Assembly (NCBI GenBank): GCA_947627125.1
Contig: CANQUY010000001.1
Location: 1-34,259 of the forward strand
Direction: 5' to 3'
Source: an uncultured Clostridia bacterium
Lineage (GTDB): Bacteria > Bacillota > Clostridia > Christensenellales > Borkfalkiaceae
DNA length: 34,259 bases
In this document: positions 7,252-15,571 of the stretch, piece by piece
How positions within the stretch are numbered: position 1 is the stretch's first letter
Layout: each line of letters starts with the position of its first letter
Made by a program: the position numbers and the translations under genes
Notes under the pieces: generated by a model
The model's database searches: none
What the model was told of the DNA's origin: nothing
Seen by the model: the letters and a program-made list of their open reading frames with translations, nothing else

Positions 7252-10200
7252 TTACTCCTGCGAATTCTTTTTCTTGACTGCTTTCACGACCAGAGTAACG
7301 ATCAATCCCGCCGCAACGGCGCCGAGGGCGATATTGACGATCATATAGGTCAGAGCGATCTGCTCGCTCTCTTCTTTCAACGCATCATGTTTCCCTTCTA
7401 CCTGTCTTATGCCCGCCCAAAGGGCCTCATCCGCCGCCTTGTAGGCCGAATCAAGTGCGGAAATGCTCTCCGCGAGTGCGCTGTCCTGTGCCTTCAGACC
7501 CGCGATCCCGCTGTCGATGAGTGCGTCCGCCGCCTTGTAAGCGGAATCCAACGCCGAAACCTTTGCCTCGATATCCGTCCCGTTGGCCTTGAGGGCCGCC
7601 TGAAGTTCCGCCACCGCGTTGTCGAGATTGGTCTGGACCTTATCGATCGCCTTCTGCAGAGCGGAATCCGCCGCGTTCGTTGCCTTCTCGAGAGCGGCGA
7701 TCTTGGCCTCCAAATCCTCGTCCGCCGCCGTCATATCCGAGCGGAGAAGGGTGTCCGCCGCCTTGTAGGCCGAATCCAACTTTTGGACTTTTTTCTCGAT
7801 ATCCGTTTCGTTGGCGTCGATCGCCGCCTGAAGATCCTCTACCGCATTGTCGAGATTGGTTTGGACCTTATCGATCGCCTTTTGCAGGGCAGAATCGGCG
7901 TCGTTCATTGCCTGTTCGAGGGCCTCGTCCGCCGCAGCCATGTCAGAGCGGAGAAGGGTGTCCGCCGCCTGATAGGCCGAATCCAACTTTTGGACTTTAT
8001 CCTCGATATCCTTCTCGTTAGCGTCGATCGCCGCCTGAAGGTCCTCTACCGCCCTGTCGAGATTGGTTTGAACCTTATCGATCGCCTTTTGCAAAGCCGC
8101 ATCGGCGTCGTTCATTGCAGTTCCGAGCGCGGCGACGCTGTCCTCGATCGCCTTGTCTGCCGCAGCCATGTCGGAGCGGAGGACCGTATCCGCCGTTTGA
8201 TAGGCCGCATCCAACGCCGAAACTTTATCCTCGATATCCGTTTCGTTGGCCGCGATCGCCGCCTGAAGGGCCGCAACTGCGCTGTCGAGGTTGTCTTGGA
8301 CCTGCCCGATCGCAACTTGCAGGGCATGGTCGGCCGCCTTGTACGAATAGTCGAGCACCGCAAGATTTTTGGCGAATGTGTTATCCCGCTCCTGCAGGTC
8401 GGCAATGTCGCTGTGGATGATCGCGTCCGCCGCCTTGTAGGCATCGCTCATTGCCGAAAGTTCATCCTCGATCTCCGTCCTGTTTTGTCTGAGCGACGAC
8501 TGAAGATCCGCCACCGCGTCGTTGAGATTTTGTTGAACCTTGTCGATCGCGTCCTGCAACTTGTCATTGACATCGTTCATTGCAGAAGTAAGGTCGCTGA
8601 TCGCATCGTCGATCCGCTTGCCGAGCGCAGTGTCGGCGTCATTCATGTCCGAGCGGAGGGCCGCGTCCGCCTGTTGATAGGCAACGCCCATAGCCGCGAG
8701 TTTATCCTCGATATCCTGCTTGTTGTCATTGATGGTCTGTTGAAGGGCCGCCGCCGCACTGTTGAGATTTTGTTGAACCTGATCGATCGCGTCCCGAAGA
8801 TCGTTTTCGGTCTTGTTCATGGCAGAAGTAAGGTCGTTGACCGCCTGTTCGATCTCGTCGCCGAGCTGCCTGTCGGCAGTATTCATATCCGAGCGAAGGG
8901 TCGCGTCCGCGTCTTTGTAGGCAGCGTCCATTGCCGAAACTTTATCCTCGATATCCTTCTCGTTGGCGTCGATCGCCGCGCGAAGGGCCGCCGCCGCATC
9001 GTTGAGGTTTTGTTGAACCTGTTCGATCGCGGCTTGCAATCTCTGATCGGTCGCATCCAGCGTGTCCGTAAGGTCGGAAATGCTCTGCGCAAGCTCGCTG
9101 TCCCTGTTCTGCAATGCCGTGATTTGATTATTGATGATACGGTCTGCCGCCTCGTAAGCCTCTTGCAACTCTGCGAGCGCTTTGTCGAGCTCCCCTCTGT
9201 TGTCGGAAATCGACTTCTCGAGGTCCGCAACTGCCTGTTTGAGATCGGCCTGAAGTTGCTTGATTGCAGCGTCCAAATTCTCATCCACCGCTTTCAGCCT
9301 GGTTTCAAGGGCGTCTATGTTGCTCTGAAGGCCTGTGTCTGCCGCTGCGAAATCTGCACGGAGAGCCGTATCCGCAGCCAAATAATCTGCCTCCAACTGC
9401 GTCAGTGCTTTTTGGAGGTCTGCAATACTCGCCTCATCCCGACTGATCGCTTCCCGAAGGTTTTTGATATCATCTGAGAGGCGGTCATCAAGTGCATCAA
9501 TTGTTTCACCCAATGTCTTTTTAGCCGCATCCAGTTGCGATTGAAGCCCATTGATCATGCCCACCAATTCAGCTTTGAGGCCCTCGTCTGCATCCAATAA
9601 TGCCTGTTTGAGAACTTTGTCCGCCTCTATGTAGGCTTCATTCAGATCTGTAAGTCGTGACGATAATTCCCTCTGATTGCCATCTATCGACGCTTGCAAC
9701 GCCTGTGTCGCACCTTCAAGTTGTGCCTGTACCTCATCCACCGACTTTTCAAGCGTTTCGGGCGTGGGGATCCAGTAGGCATGGAGCGTGAGATCCTGCG
9801 CGGGATTGGTCCAAGGGTCCGAACTGATGGGGAGCATGTTCGCGCCGAAGATCGGATCCCCCTGTCCTTCCTCTTCCGTGAAGTAGCCGCCGAAGGTATA
9901 GCCCTTACGCACGGGAGCCATCACGCCGCTCGTCGGAAGCGCATCTCCGTACTCCACCGAAAGACTTGCACTCCCGCCGCCCGCTTCTTCGCCTGCGGAG
10001 AAACGGATGAGCGTTTTCATCTTTTCCCAGCGTGCATAGAGTTCGATCTCCCCTCCGTTCTCGGCCGTGAGATTCAGAACGCTGTCGCCGTCTTTGAATA
10101 CGACCTCTCCGCCATCCGAAGTCGCCCAGCCGATAAAGTTGTAACCCGTCTTTGTAAACCCATTGATCGCAAGAGCCTCGGGCGTTCCGTAGGAATAGGA

Positions 10201-13200
10201 ACTGCAATCCATCGAGCCGTCTGCGCCCGTCGTGTCATGATAGGAAACCGTGTATGTATTTGCCTCCCAAACCGCGTAGAGAACGGTGTCCTCCTCTTGG
10301 TCCGCACCGAATTCGATTGGATCCTCGGGGCTGTATGTCGCTTCCGCCGCGTCCTTATCTTCCGCCCAGCCTTGGAAGGTATACCCCGTGCGCTCGGGCT
10401 TCTCGGGAGAGATGTTTGCATTGGAACCCGCCGAATACGTCGTTTTATCCGTCGGGGCGTCCTCGCCGCCGTTGGCCGAATAGACCAGCGAAAGTTTGGT
10501 CCCGTCCGCCACAAAAATCGTCGTGTCGCCCTTGACGGTGAAGGTATACTGCCCGCCCTGCTCTTCCGCACGTTCGCCGTTGATATACACCCTCGGCTTT
10601 GTGCCCGTAACGGTGAAGCTGACTTCCGTGCCGAACGGGTAACTGCCCGTTAGCCCGTTGACAGTATATCCTTCCGCAACCTCGGTGGAAACATTGTATT
10701 CCCCGATTTCCCAAACGGCATAGAGAACGGTATCTCCGTCGGGCATGGAGAAGGCCTCCTCTGCATGGTAGACCGTTTCCGCGTCCGTTGCGGTCACTGC
10801 CCAGCCGAGGAACTGATACCCCTCGCGGACGGGTTCCGCCTTCGTGATCGTCACTTCCGTCCCCGCTGCGGGATAGACGGCCGCAATGGTGTTGTGGAAC
10901 TCCCCGCCGTTCGCGCTGTAAGTGAGGGACGGATTGTGTTTCCAAACGGCGTACAGCGTCACGCCCTCTGTGCCCATCGTGAAGGGATCGTCGGGGCGGT
11001 AACTCACGACGTCGGAGTTTGCCAAAAATCCCCAGCCCGCAAAGGTGTAATCATCTCTTTCGGGACCTGCTTGAATGGTCGTCCCCTCTCCCTCGTGCAG
11101 TTGCTCTGCAGCGGGAGCTCCCGAGCCCCCGTTTGCGTCATAGAAGAGCGCATGAATGGGCTTTTCCAGCCATGCCGCATACAGCACCACGACCTCATCC
11201 TGCGTGCCCGCCAAGCCGACCGCGTAGAAAGTATCGGCATAGTACATTGCCCAATTCTGCTCGTCGTACAGGTTCCAGCCGACAAAGTCGAAATTCTTGC
11301 GCGAGAGGCCGTAAGTTTCTTCTTTGGGCAATGTGAGCTCGCCGAATGTGATGCCTTCGAGATCCGCGACGAATACTCCCTCGTTGTAGAGGCGAATGGT
11401 GTAGGTGATCGCTTCCCAATGCGCATAGAGGGTGATACCGCCGACCACTGTGAGCGTTTTGCCCCCATATGCCTGACCGTCCGTGCCGTAGTATTGCACG
11501 CCGCCCGTTCCCCTATCGAAGTAGCCGAGGAACTTATACCCATACCGCTCGGGAACGGTGATGCCGGGGATCTTGCTGTCAAAGGTTGCAGAGAACGAAC
11601 TCGCATTCGTCCCGCCCATCGCATCCAAGGTAATGGTGTACGAATTTGCTTGCCAAACGGCGTAGAGGGTGTACGTACCGTTGGGATCGGACGTCAGATT
11701 CTGTACCGCTTTTTCGTTTTCATAAACGACCGCACCGACCGAGCTCGTCGCCCACCCTTGGAACGTCCAGCCGGTCAGCGTAAAGCCGTTTTTCGGCAGA
11801 GCGATCTCGCCGTCGTCATAGACGCGCGGCGTATCGGGCGTGCTCCCCTGCACATTTGAGCTTGCATTGGCGGGCTTATTTTGATTAAACTTTATTGTAT
11901 AGTGATTTGCGGTCCAATGCGCGTAGAGGGAAATCGCAGAATCAAAATCACAATTTTTTGCGCTCTTCCCCGCTGCATCATAGTATTTTATCCCTGCCCC
12001 GCCGCTTTGCGTGAAATATCCTTGGAAGGTATATCCCGTGCGCGTCGGCGTTTCGATTGCAGGCATGGCTGCGTCAAATGTCGCCGTAGTGCTCTCGGTT
12101 CCGCCCGTTCCGCTCTCTTTATAGAAAGTGACACCGCTTTGTTTTGGAACGCCCGCCGCGGTGATGACGATATCGTCCGTGATCTTGGAGCCGTAGATCG
12201 TGATCGCGCCCGTCCGAGAATTGTATGTAAAATCGTTGTTCACCGCAAGCGTACCGCCGCCCACTTTGACGGTGATGGAATTCGGCAGGTTATAGCCGTG
12301 CGCCGCCGACAAGGTTGCCGTATAGTTGGTATTGTACGTCGCCTTCCCTCCGCCCGAAAAAGTCAGATGCGTCAGACTTGAAGAAACGCCCATTTTCCTG
12401 TAATACTGCAAGGTCGGGGCTGAAGAATAGGAGCCGCCGTTGACAGTGGTGGTATTGCCCGCCTCGTCTTTGACGGACAGTCCCGAAACGTTGGAGAATT
12501 TTATTTCGCCGTTTTGGTTGACGTCGGGCAAGGTGAATGTGTAACAGACCTTGCTCTTGCCGCTTTCGGTGATGAGTTCGGCGTTATTTGAAGTAGCAAA
12601 AGTGCTTCCGTCTAACGTGATAGTCGCCGTGCCTTTGTTGGTAATGCTGCTTATCTTTTCGTTGAATTCTACGCTATATTTTACCGTGTTGCCCGCAACA
12701 GCAATGCCCTTGTTGCTGTCCACAACCAAAGATTTATCTAACGAAATCCCCGAAACTGAGGGGGCGGTTCTATCGTATAAATAACAGGAAGGGTCTGCTA
12801 TATACGGCCTTGAGGCCAAACTGCCGTAATTAGAAAACCAGACCTGTATCGAACAAGTCTGATTCGGGACAGATTTCTCGCTAAGATACACACCGAATTG
12901 TGTACGATCCCCGGTATGATACTTCTGGTAATATTCATGCTCCTCACCTATCCGTGAGTTTTGGGAATTATAAAACTCGACGCGAACGGAAATGTCATGA
13001 GTCGAAGCTGACTGTGTCCAGTTCAGAGATGAGGCGCTGATTTTAAGTTGCCCCGCATTGGCTTTCACCTTGTCCGCTTCCGAAAGCGTGAGCGTATAAT
13101 AAACGCCGCCCGTACAGTTACTTCCGCCAAGGTCTTTCCAATCGCCATTGGATTTGATGACATATTTGCCTATGTTTTTTTCGTAAACAGTATTTGCCTC

Positions 13201-13452
13201 AACGCTTGTGTTGCCGTCTGAACTTACTTTCCAACCCTGAGAAGCAATTGTGCCATCCTTAAGTGTGGGGATGAGATTGGGTGTTTGTTGTGAACCCGTC
13301 CATTCGCCGTCGGTATTCGTTCCGTTTGAGTCGCGACTCGCATACACCGTATCCACCGTTTTATTCGGCATACTAAACAAAACGCCCGTCAATAAACTTA
13401 CGAGCGCAAGGACTATGAGGAAAAGTGAAACTTTTTTCTTTTTTGTTGTCAC
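7252..13452 (-). CDS. Giant surface stalk protein: InlB B-repeats, long repetitive coiled coil, C-terminal membrane anchor
   Basis: This protein has about 2066 residues from a GTG at 13452. That start is preferred because AAGGGGG lies 7 nt upstream and a signal peptide (TTKKKK, then a hydrophobic core) follows at once. The in-frame ATG at 13518 (2088 residues) is the alternative, but it lies upstream of the likely transcription start. Numbered from the GTG, residues about 40-430 are beta-rich ectodomain. About 436-1215 hold nine InlB B-repeats, each ending in 'LYA-x-W' or similar. About 1229-2020 are alanine-rich coiled coil built from units of 69-80 residues (such as AIDKVQTNLD..., LRSDMAAAD...). 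A transmembrane helix at about 2033-2056 and a basic tail (KKK) end the protein. There is no LPxTG motif, so anchoring is by membrane. An extracellular adhesin or spacer is likely. The uL15-like gene follows 6 bp downstream. Confidence 0.9.
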   Translation of the reverse strand: MTTKKKKVSLFLIVLALVSLLTGVLFSMPNKTVDTVYASRDSNGTNTDGEWTGSQQTPNLIPTLKDGTIASQGWKVSSDGNTSVEANTVYEKNIGKYVIKSNGDWKDLGGSNCTGGVYYTLTLSEADKVKANAGQLKISASSLNWTQSASTHDISVRVEFYNSQNSRIGEEHEYYQKYHTGDRTQFGVYLSEKSVPNQTCSIQVWFSNYGSLASRPYIADPSCYLYDRTAPSVSGISLDKSLVVDSNKGIAVAGNTVKYSVEFNEKISSITNKGTATITLDGSTFATSNNAELITESGKSKVCYTFTLPDVNQNGEIKFSNVSGLSVKDEAGNTTTVNGGSYSSAPTLQYYRKMGVSSSLTHLTFSGGGKATYNTNYTATLSAAHGYNLPNSITVKVGGGTLAVNNDFTYNSRTGAITIYGSKITDDIVITAAGVPKQSGVTFYKESGTGGTESTTATFDAAMPAIETPTRTGYTFQGYFTQSGGAGIKYYDAAGKSAKNCDFDSAISLYAHWTANHYTIKFNQNKPANASSNVQGSTPDTPRVYDDGEIALPKNGFTLTGWTFQGWATSSVGAVVYENEKAVQNLTSDPNGTYTLYAVWQANSYTITLDAMGGTNASSFSATFDSKIPGITVPERYGYKFLGYFDRGTGGVQYYGTDGQAYGGKTLTVVGGITLYAHWEAITYTIRLYNEGVFVADLEGITFGELTLPKEETYGLSRKNFDFVGWNLYDEQNWAMYYADTFYAVGLAGTQDEVVVLYAAWLEKPIHALFYDANGGSGAPAAEQLHEGEGTTIQAGPERDDYTFAGWGFLANSDVVSYRPDDPFTMGTEGVTLYAVWKHNPSLTYSANGGEFHNTIAAVYPAAGTEVTITKAEPVREGYQFLGWAVTATDAETVYHAEEAFSMPDGDTVLYAVWEIGEYNVSTEVAEGYTVNGLTGSYPFGTEVSFTVTGTKPRVYINGERAEEQGGQYTFTVKGDTTIFVADGTKLSLVYSANGGEDAPTDKTTYSAGSNANISPEKPERTGYTFQGWAEDKDAAEATYSPEDPIEFGADQEEDTVLYAVWEANTYTVSYHDTTGADGSMDCSSYSYGTPEALAINGFTKTGYNFIGWATSDGGEVVFKDGDSVLNLTAENGGEIELYARWEKMKTLIRFSAGEEAGGGSASLSVEYGDALPTSGVMAPVRKGYTFGGYFTEEEGQGDPIFGANMLPISSDPWTNPAQDLTLHAYWIPTPETLEKSVDEVQAQLEGATQALQASIDGNQRELSSRLTDLNEAYIEADKVLKQALLDADEGLKAELVGMINGLQSQLDAAKKTLGETIDALDDRLSDDIKNLREAISRDEASIADLQKALTQLEADYLAADTALRADFAAADTGLQSNIDALETRLKAVDENLDAAIKQLQADLKQAVADLEKSISDNRGELDKALAELQEAYEAADRIINNQITALQNRDSELAQSISDLTDTLDATDQRLQAAIEQVQQNLNDAAAALRAAIDANEKDIEDKVSAMDAAYKDADATLRSDMNTADRQLGDEIEQAVNDLTSAMNKTENDLRDAIDQVQQNLNSAAAALQQTINDNKQDIEDKLAAMGVAYQQADAALRSDMNDADTALGKRIDDAISDLTSAMNDVNDKLQDAIDKVQQNLNDAVADLQSSLRQNRTEIEDELSAMSDAYKAADAIIHSDIADLQERDNTFAKNLAVLDYSYKAADHALQVAIGQVQDNLDSAVAALQAAIAANETDIEDKVSALDAAYQTADTVLRSDMAAADKAIEDSVAALGTAMNDADAALQKAIDKVQTNLDRAVEDLQAAIDANEKDIEDKVQKLDSAYQAADTLLRSDMAAADEALEQAMNDADSALQKAIDKVQTNLDNAVEDLQAAIDANETDIEKKVQKLDSAYKAADTLLRSDMTAADEDLEAKIAALEKATNAADSALQKAIDKVQTNLDNAVAELQAALKANGTDIEAKVSALDSAYKAADALIDSGIAGLKAQDSALAESISALDSAYKAADEALWAGIRQVEGKHDALKEESEQIALTYMIVNIALGAVAAGLIVTLVVKAVKKKNSQE

Positions 13453-13508
13453 AAAGGGACCCCCTTCCTTCTCTTTCGGAGTGATTTCCGTTATTTTTTT
13501 ACAATTCG

Positions 13509-13537
13509 ATTGTATCATATTTTCATTTCCCTGAAAA
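13509..13537 (-). promoter_or_regulatory. Putative promoter of the giant stalk / uL15-like operon
   Basis: On the minus strand there is TTTTCA at 13532-13537 (4 of 6 matches), a 17-bp spacer and TACAAT at 13509-13514 (5 of 6). Transcription would start near 13502, downstream of the ATG at 13518, which supports translation from the GTG at 13452. Confidence 0.45.
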
Positions 13538-13583
13538 GCCCAAATCGCCCCAAAATCTCAGTCTTAACAATTCTTCACACTTT

Positions 13584-13607
13584 CCCCCGCCCCTTTTCCC
13601 CTCCCCC
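13584..13607 (-). other. Four-tetrad G-quadruplex motif
   Basis: The minus strand carries G5-A-G4-AAAA-G4-C-G5 in 24 nt: four G runs of at least four with loops of 1, 4 and 1 nt. It lies between the divergent promoters at 13509-13537 and 13610-13638, only 2 bp from the latter. Confidence 0.7.
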
Positions 13608-13609
13608 TC

Positions 13610-13638
13610 TTGCATGATTCTTCTTTATTTGTTATAAT
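13610..13638 (+). promoter_or_regulatory. Putative promoter reading into A/B repeat cluster 1 and the GIY-YIG gene
   Basis: TTGCAT at 13610-13615, a 17-bp spacer and a perfect TATAAT at 13633-13638. The next plus-strand gene is about 600 bp away, past the repeat cluster, so any transcript would contain the structured A/B repeats. Confidence 0.6.
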
Positions 13639-13655
13639 TACTCTGGCGGGGTGTG

Positions 13656-14215
13656 GCGGCGTCATTCAACGCGGGGGACGCAGCGGCGTCATGCTGAGAA
13701 CACGGGCTGTACGCAGTCTACGGCGGTTGGGGCGGCGTCATGCTGAGAACGTGAGCTGTACGCAGTCTACGGAATCTAACCCGAAGCATCTCGCCGCACA
13801 CTCCCGTTTACTTCCCCCGCGAGATTCTTCGGTTCAAGTCCTCGGACTTCGTTCCTATTCCGTTTCTCAGAATGACGCGGGGGCGCGCGGCGGCGTCATT
13901 CAACGCGGGCGGCGTCATGCTGAGAACGTGAGCTGTACGCAGTCTACGGAATCTAACCCGAAGCATCTCGCCGCACACTTTACGGACTTCCCCCGCGAGA
14001 TTCTTCGGTTCAAGTCCTCGGACTTCGTTCCTATTCCGTTTCTCAGAATGACGCGGGGGGCGCGGCGGCGTCATGCTGAGAACGTGAGCTGTACGCAGTC
14101 TACGGAAACTAACCCGAAGCATCTCGCCGCATAGTCCCGTTTACTTCCCCCGCGAGATTCTTCGGTTCAAGTCGTCAGACTTCGTTCCTATTCCGTTTCT
14201 CAGAATGACGCGGGG
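13656..14215. repeat. A/B inverted-repeat element cluster 1 (order B+ A-)
   Basis: Three pairs in the order B on plus, A on minus: B 13732-13797, A 13815-13882; B 13909-13974, A 13991-14058; B 14065-14130, A 14148-14215. A truncated B lies at about 13683-13725. Two collapsed tips lie at 13656-13676 and 13890-13909, each fusing a B-type left end to an A-type right end. Element A is about 68 bp with CCCCGCG/CGCGGGG ends. B is about 66 bp with GCGGCG/CGCCGC ends. Both share an inner TCAT...GAG / CCGAAG...TCTCG framework. Peptides read through this region are repeat artefacts. Confidence 0.92.
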
Positions 14216-14253
14216 GACATCTCTCCGCAAAAAAACACTCCAAAAATAAGCCA

Positions 14254-14544
14254 ATGAAGAATTTTTACACATATATCATCACAAATTCAAAACACAGGCC
14301 ATTTTACGTCGGGGTGACAAACGATATCGCAAGACGAATGTATGAGCATAAGCATGAACTCTACGATGGATTCAGCAAACGCTATCATTTGCATCTCCTC
14401 ATGTATGTGGAACATCACGACAACGAACGTGCGGCAATCGAGCGCGAAAAGGCATTAAAGGGCAAGACGAGGGACAAAAAAATCGCTTTGATCGAGAGTA
14501 TCAACCCAAAGTGGGAAGATCTTTCTCCCGAAGAATCGTTTTGA
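14254..14544 (+). CDS. GIY-YIG nuclease family protein (small, COG2827-like)
   Basis: The 96-residue single-domain protein has the GIY-YIG signature as Y5-T-Y7-I and Y18-V-G20. Arg27/Arg28 lie in 'NDIARRMYEHK' and a Glu-containing helix 'IEREKALKGK' (about 62-71) should supply the metal ligand. These small proteins are predicted endonucleases related to the nuclease domain of UvrC and some homing enzymes; a cellular role is not established. No clear Shine-Dalgarno site precedes the ATG. The gene is bracketed by A elements in opposite orientation (14148-14215 minus, 14568-14635 plus), as a mobile unit would be. Confidence 0.9.
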   Translation: MKNFYTYIITNSKHRPFYVGVTNDIARRMYEHKHELYDGFSKRYHLHLLMYVEHHDNERAAIEREKALKGKTRDKKIALIESINPKWEDLSPEESF

Positions 14545-14567
14545 CAAGGTCGGCCCCCCGTGAGTGC

Positions 14568-14864
14568 CCCCGCGTCATTCTGAGAACGCGAGAAAGAACG
14601 CAGTCCGACGAATTAACCCGAAGAATCTCGCGGGGCGTATCGAATACCATGCGGCGAGATGCTTCGGTACGGCTCTCATTAACTTCGTTCCCACTCCCCT
14701 TCTCAGCATGACGCCGCAACAGCCCCCGTTGACTTCGTTCCCACTCCCCTTCTCAGCATGACGCCGCAACCCCCGCGTCATTCTGAGAACATGAGAAAGA
14801 ACGCAGTCCGATGAACTAACCCGAAGAATCTCGCGGGAACAAACACCATGCGGCATGACGCCGC
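14568..14864. repeat. A/B inverted-repeat element cluster 2
   Basis: A plus 14568-14635, B minus 14651-14717, a 5'-truncated B minus at about 14721-14767, and A plus 14771-14837. A 15-bp collapsed B, just its two tips (GCGGC joined to ATGACGCCGC), lies at 14850-14864, directly before the response regulator gene. Confidence 0.9.
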
Positions 14865-14890
14865 ACCAACAACTATAAAGAGAAACGACT

Positions 14891-15571
14891 ATGAATTACA
14901 CCGTTTGTGAAAGAAAACTTCTATTCATCGAGGATGATGAAAACTTATTGAGGGAAATGGTTGAATACTTTTCCCACGATAATTCCGTGTTTACGGCATG
15001 CGACGTGGATGAGGCCGTCGGGGTTCTGACCGAAATAGGCAACTTCGACGCAGTCATCTTGGACCTCATCCTCAAAAACAGCATGGGGCTGGAGCTCTTC
15101 GGCGCATTCCCCGAGCTCCCGCCCGTCATCATTCTGTCCTCTTTGGACGGCGAGGACACCATTCTCTCGGGCCTCACCTCGGGGGCGGCAGATTATGTGG
15201 TGAAGCCCTGTTCCATGCGGCTTTTAGAAACGCATATCGCCATGCGCCTCCTGCCCAAGGCGGACGCGGTGGTCACCTTTGGGGCTTTTTCGGTGGACGC
15301 CAACAAGCGCACCGTAAAATACAAAGGCATGGCCATTTCGCTGACGCCGTCCGAGTTCAATATCCTCTTCTTTTTGGTGAAAAACTGCGGAGAGTATTTC
15401 ACCGCAGATGAGATATATGAAAAGATCTGGTGTGCGCCGAGCCTGCGAACGACGACGGTGCGGGCGCATCTCTCGTCCCTCCGCCGAAAGCTGAAAGCGG
15501 CCATGCCCTCGTGCGACGTCATCCGCACGGAATTCAGCAGGGGCTACTGTTTTACGGGAGAAGTGTTATGA
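14891..15571 (+). CDS. OmpR/PhoB-family response regulator
   Basis: The 226-residue protein has a receiver domain (about 8-120) with acidic residues Glu14/Asp15/Asp16, phospho-acceptor Asp58 (VILDLI), Ser83/Ser84 and Lys105 (VVKP). A winged-helix DNA-binding domain (about 128-224) follows, with 'LTPSEFNILFFL', 'RTTTVRAHLSSLRRKL' and 'RGYCF'. It should be a cytoplasmic transcription factor controlled by phosphorylation. Its stop overlaps the start of the downstream kinase by 4 nt (ATGA), so the two form a cognate pair. A TATAAA at 14874-14879 suggests a very short leader, but no good -35 is visible there. Target genes are unknown; the neighbouring ABC transporter and surface genes are candidates by proximity only. 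Confidence 0.93.
   Translation: MNYTVCERKLLFIEDDENLLREMVEYFSHDNSVFTACDVDEAVGVLTEIGNFDAVILDLILKNSMGLELFGAFPELPPVIILSSLDGEDTILSGLTSGAADYVVKPCSMRLLETHIAMRLLPKADAVVTFGAFSVDANKRTVKYKGMAISLTPSEFNILFFLVKNCGEYFTADEIYEKIWCAPSLRTTTVRAHLSSLRRKLKAAMPSCDVIRTEFSRGYCFTGEVL

Noticed and set aside
7252..7400. Search for an LPxTG sortase signal at the end of the stalk protein
   Set aside because: No LPxTG-like motif precedes the C-terminal helix, so a membrane anchor is the better reading.
13610..14134. Open frames of 60-174 codons inside the A/B arrays
   Set aside because: They translate the repeats into recurring peptides, occur on both strands, and lack ribosome sites and domains.
13656..14215. Regularly spaced repeats that could suggest a CRISPR array
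   Set aside because: Units are 66-68 bp, alternate in orientation and belong to two types. The spacers are similar to each other, and no cas gene is nearby.
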